NCBI RefSeq assembly: GCF_037914945.1
Contig: NZ_CP149787.1
Location: 3,720,001 to 3,784,000, forward strand
Source: Haloterrigena sp. KLK7
GTDB taxonomy: Archaea > Halobacteriota > Halobacteria > Halobacteriales > Natrialbaceae
Reading direction: 5' to 3'
DNA length: 64,000 nt
In this document: piece after piece, positions 62,502 to 64,000 of the stretch
Layout of the letters: every line of letters starts with the position of its first letter
Numbering within the stretch: position 1 is the first letter of the stretch
The notes under the pieces: generated by a model
Database searches by the model: none
Told to the model about the DNA's origin: nothing
What the model saw: only the letters and a program-made list of their open reading frames with translations
Program-made: the position numbers and the translations under genes

Positions 62502-63116
62502 TAGCGATATTCTAATACCTACTTAAAAAAATCTCGAGGTTGCAATATCAACTTTCATTCATATTTTGGTACTGGTAACTAACTGATGAGACAATAGTAT
62601 CGGTTATAAGTAGATAGATACTGGGAGACGTGGTTTTACGGCATATTCATCGAGTTCTGTGTCGGCCATTACCGAATTATTATCATTCTATTGTTTTGAT
62701 GGCGGCTATCACAGTAGCATTCATTTATATGTAATCAGATAAAATATATTTATAAAATTATATTTTTCGAACGGCGCTTCAGTAGTTGGGGGAGACAATC
62801 CGTTCGAGAGACGCGATCACTATCGGCCGGACCAGCTACGCTCAGTTCGCATGTCCGGTTACTGATGAGTCACCGCCGACTCGTTCACCGACCCCCACTA
62901 CGGGACTCGAGTTCGAACCAGCCGTTCGTCCGCGCGGATGAACTCTCCGAACGCGCGGCTTCGGATCCCGACTCGGGCGTTACCGTTTCTCACCGCTGGT
63001 GCGGATGCTTCGGACCGTCATTCGCGTTCTGTGATCGCAGTACCGAAGCTACTGGTGTCGTGTTAGCTGGTTCGCATCCGAACTGCTAAAACGGTTCGCG
63101 TCGTAGGTCGAGTCGA
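62502..63116. other. AT-rich gene-free stretch of about 600 bases
   Basis: Positions 62520-62780 are markedly AT-rich (for example aaaatatatttataaaatta near 62743-62762). I see no gene there. The right third (62790-63116) returns to higher GC and holds an unsupported 74-codon frame (62865-63089). A TATA-like ctaaaac lies about 30 bases ahead of the HxlR gene. Confidence 0.5.
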
Positions 63117-63461
63117 ATGTCATCGCCCCAGACGGAACCCCGCGAGCGAAACGACGATGCCTGCCCCGTTATCGCTTCCCTCGAGCAGATCGGCTCCCAG
63201 TGGCGGCTGGCGGTCCTCCACGAACTCCTGTCCGGCGAGCAGCGCTTCAACGAACTCAAGCGCTCGACCGGCGCGAACGCCCGCACCCTCTCGCGCGTGC
63301 TCGACGACTTAGGCGAGATGGGATTCGTCGAACGCCGCCTCGAGGAGGACGCCCCGATCGCGACCTACTACAGCCTCACCGACAAGGGCGAGTCCCTCGA
63401 GCCGGTCTTCGACGAGATCGAGTGCTGGGCCGGCTCGTGGCTCGAGGAGTGCGACGCCTAG
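63117..63461 (+). CDS. HxlR-family transcriptional regulator
   Basis: A 114-residue winged-helix regulator of the HxlR (MarR-related) class. The hallmark CPVIASLEQIGSQWRLAVLHELLSGEQRFNELKRSTGANARTLSRVLDDLGEMGFVERR occupies residues 16-75, with the N-terminal cysteine that in some relatives is a redox/electrophile sensor (Cys16). It likely acts as a dimer. The next gene to the right is a pirin preceded by a palindrome, a typical HxlR target arrangement; pirin regulation by this protein is inference. Confidence 0.93.
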   Translation: MSSPQTEPRERNDDACPVIASLEQIGSQWRLAVLHELLSGEQRFNELKRSTGANARTLSRVLDDLGEMGFVERRLEEDAPIATYYSLTDKGESLEPVFDEIECWAGSWLEECDA

Positions 63462-63535
63462 GGTCGGCGCCTCGAGCGAGAACGCTGCTTTCATCTTCGA
63501 ATCGCGATCGCAGCGCAGCGCCTTCTCCGACAGGT

Positions 63536-63551
63536 TTTACCGGACGGTAAA
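63536..63551. promoter_or_regulatory. Palindrome ahead of the pirin gene
   Basis: tttacc-ggac-ggtaaa is a perfect inverted repeat 13-28 bases ahead of the pirin ATG at 63564, overlapping the expected TATA position. It resembles the ttaccc/gggtaa elements at 52054-52101. A likely operator for the HxlR protein encoded just upstream, by position only. Confidence 0.55.
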
Positions 63552-63563
63552 CGAAGAGAGAGC

Positions 63564-64000
63564 ATGGTCTCATCCGAGTCCCGCGGGACTCCCGACGGTC
63601 CGGTTTCCGGTGAAACCGTGCGACACGGGACGGGCGTGAATTCGAACCGCGCGTTTCCGACGAACAGCTATCCGACCAATCTGGACCCGTTCGTGTTGTT
63701 CGAGCGCTTCTATATCGATCCCGACGAGGGATTTCCGATGCATCCCCACCGCGGGTTCGAGATCGTCTCCTACATGCTCGAGGGCGGGATGGAACACGAG
63801 GACTCGCTCGGCGTTACGAACACCGCGTACGAGAACGACGCGATGCGGATCACGGCGGGTTCGGGGATTCGTCACTCCGAATTTCCCGCAGACGGAGGGG
63901 GCTGTAGCGGCCTCCAGCTCTGGGTGAACCTTCCGCGAGACGAGAAGGAGACCGAGCCGGACTACGAGGACGCGACGGCCGACGACCTCCCGACCGAGGA
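63564..64000 (+). CDS. Pirin family protein, partial
   Basis: The frame opens with ATG at 63564 and runs to the window edge (145 residues visible). Features of the pirin N-terminal cupin: DPFVLFERFYIDPDEGFPMHPHRGFEIVSYMLEGGMEHEDSLG with iron-binding His residues in HPHRGFE and HEDS, then ITAGSGIRHSEFP and LQLWVNLP. Pirins are Fe-dependent, some act as quercetinase or redox regulators. The C-terminal half is outside the window. Preceded by a palindrome, probably controlled by the upstream HxlR regulator. Confidence 0.93.
   Translation, partial: MVSSESRGTPDGPVSGETVRHGTGVNSNRAFPTNSYPTNLDPFVLFERFYIDPDEGFPMHPHRGFEIVSYMLEGGMEHEDSLGVTNTAYENDAMRITAGSGIRHSEFPADGGGCSGLQLWVNLPRDEKETEPDYEDATADDLPTE

Noticed and set aside
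62865-63089. A 74-codon frame ahead of the HxlR gene
   Set aside because: No promoter and no recognisable protein; composition like random GC-rich gap.

Overview
The window reads as chromosomal DNA of a halophilic archaeon (class Halobacteria). GC is high, codons end strongly in G or C, and the predicted proteins are rich in Asp and Glu. Promoters show TATA boxes about 25-35 bases ahead of start codons with little or no leader. Diagnostic genes are archaeal: a proteasome beta subunit with propeptide, GTP cyclohydrolase III, DUF555, DUF5783 and DUF5785 families, and the haloarchaeal methylaspartate-cycle cluster. Gene content would fit the Natrialbales, but I cannot fix the genus from sequence alone. 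No rRNA, CRISPR array or replication origin was seen. Two tRNAs are present, Thr(UGU) and Ser(UGA).

Layout. 1-3.0 kb: leftward operon for an acetoin-dehydrogenase-type 2-oxoacid dehydrogenase (E1 alpha, E1 beta, a free lipoyl domain, and a lipoyl-less E2 cut by the window edge). 3.1-11.5 kb: a universal stress protein with an extra C-terminal domain, an HTTM membrane protein, a lipoprotein, tRNA-Thr, an acetyltransferase, phosphoglycerate kinase, a CBS protein, GTP cyclohydrolase III and DUF5785. 11.6-18.4 kb: methylaspartate-cycle genes, with a CoA transferase divergent from glutamate mutase S and E subunits, methylaspartate ammonia-lyase, mesaconyl-CoA hydratase and a beta-methylmalyl-CoA lyase. 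Together they convert glutamate to glyoxylate plus propionyl-CoA for acetyl-CoA assimilation. 18.4-27.5 kb: membrane proteins (CNNM/CorC, AI-2E, ZIP-like, ion channel, FNT), a lipid kinase, and tRNA-Ser with a relic of its 3' end nearby.

27.5-38.9 kb: a uracil-DNA-glycosylase family protein, an unusual coiled-coil plus helix-hairpin-helix protein, an Mrp-type ATPase, an SMR exporter, an eIF2B-like protein, a divergent ThuA / Gfo-Idh-MocA pair, the proteasome beta subunit and small regulators. 38.9-50.4 kb: a nitrogen region where a urea-type ABC importer (urtABCDE, leftward) and a complete urease operon (ureBCAGDEF, rightward) lie head to head across about 1 kb of non-coding DNA. Each first gene is preceded by a very short ORF whose stop overlaps its start. 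The importer would bring urea in; urease with Ni-insertion factors UreD, E, F and G would release ammonia.

50.4-64 kb: a glycosyltransferase, a winged-helix regulator under an array of palindromes, a hypothetical gene abutting a solo TnpB element, an aldo/keto reductase, a dispersed repeat, an ABC-2 exporter operon in which one permease is fused to a PrsW-like intramembrane protease domain, a processive-type family 2 glycosyltransferase next to AT-rich DNA, and an HxlR regulator followed by a pirin gene that runs off the edge. The most unusual items are the ABC-permease/PrsW fusion, the 11-residue-repeat coiled-coil protein, the paired leader ORFs of the urea genes, and the palindrome arrays near 52.05 and 63.54 kb.
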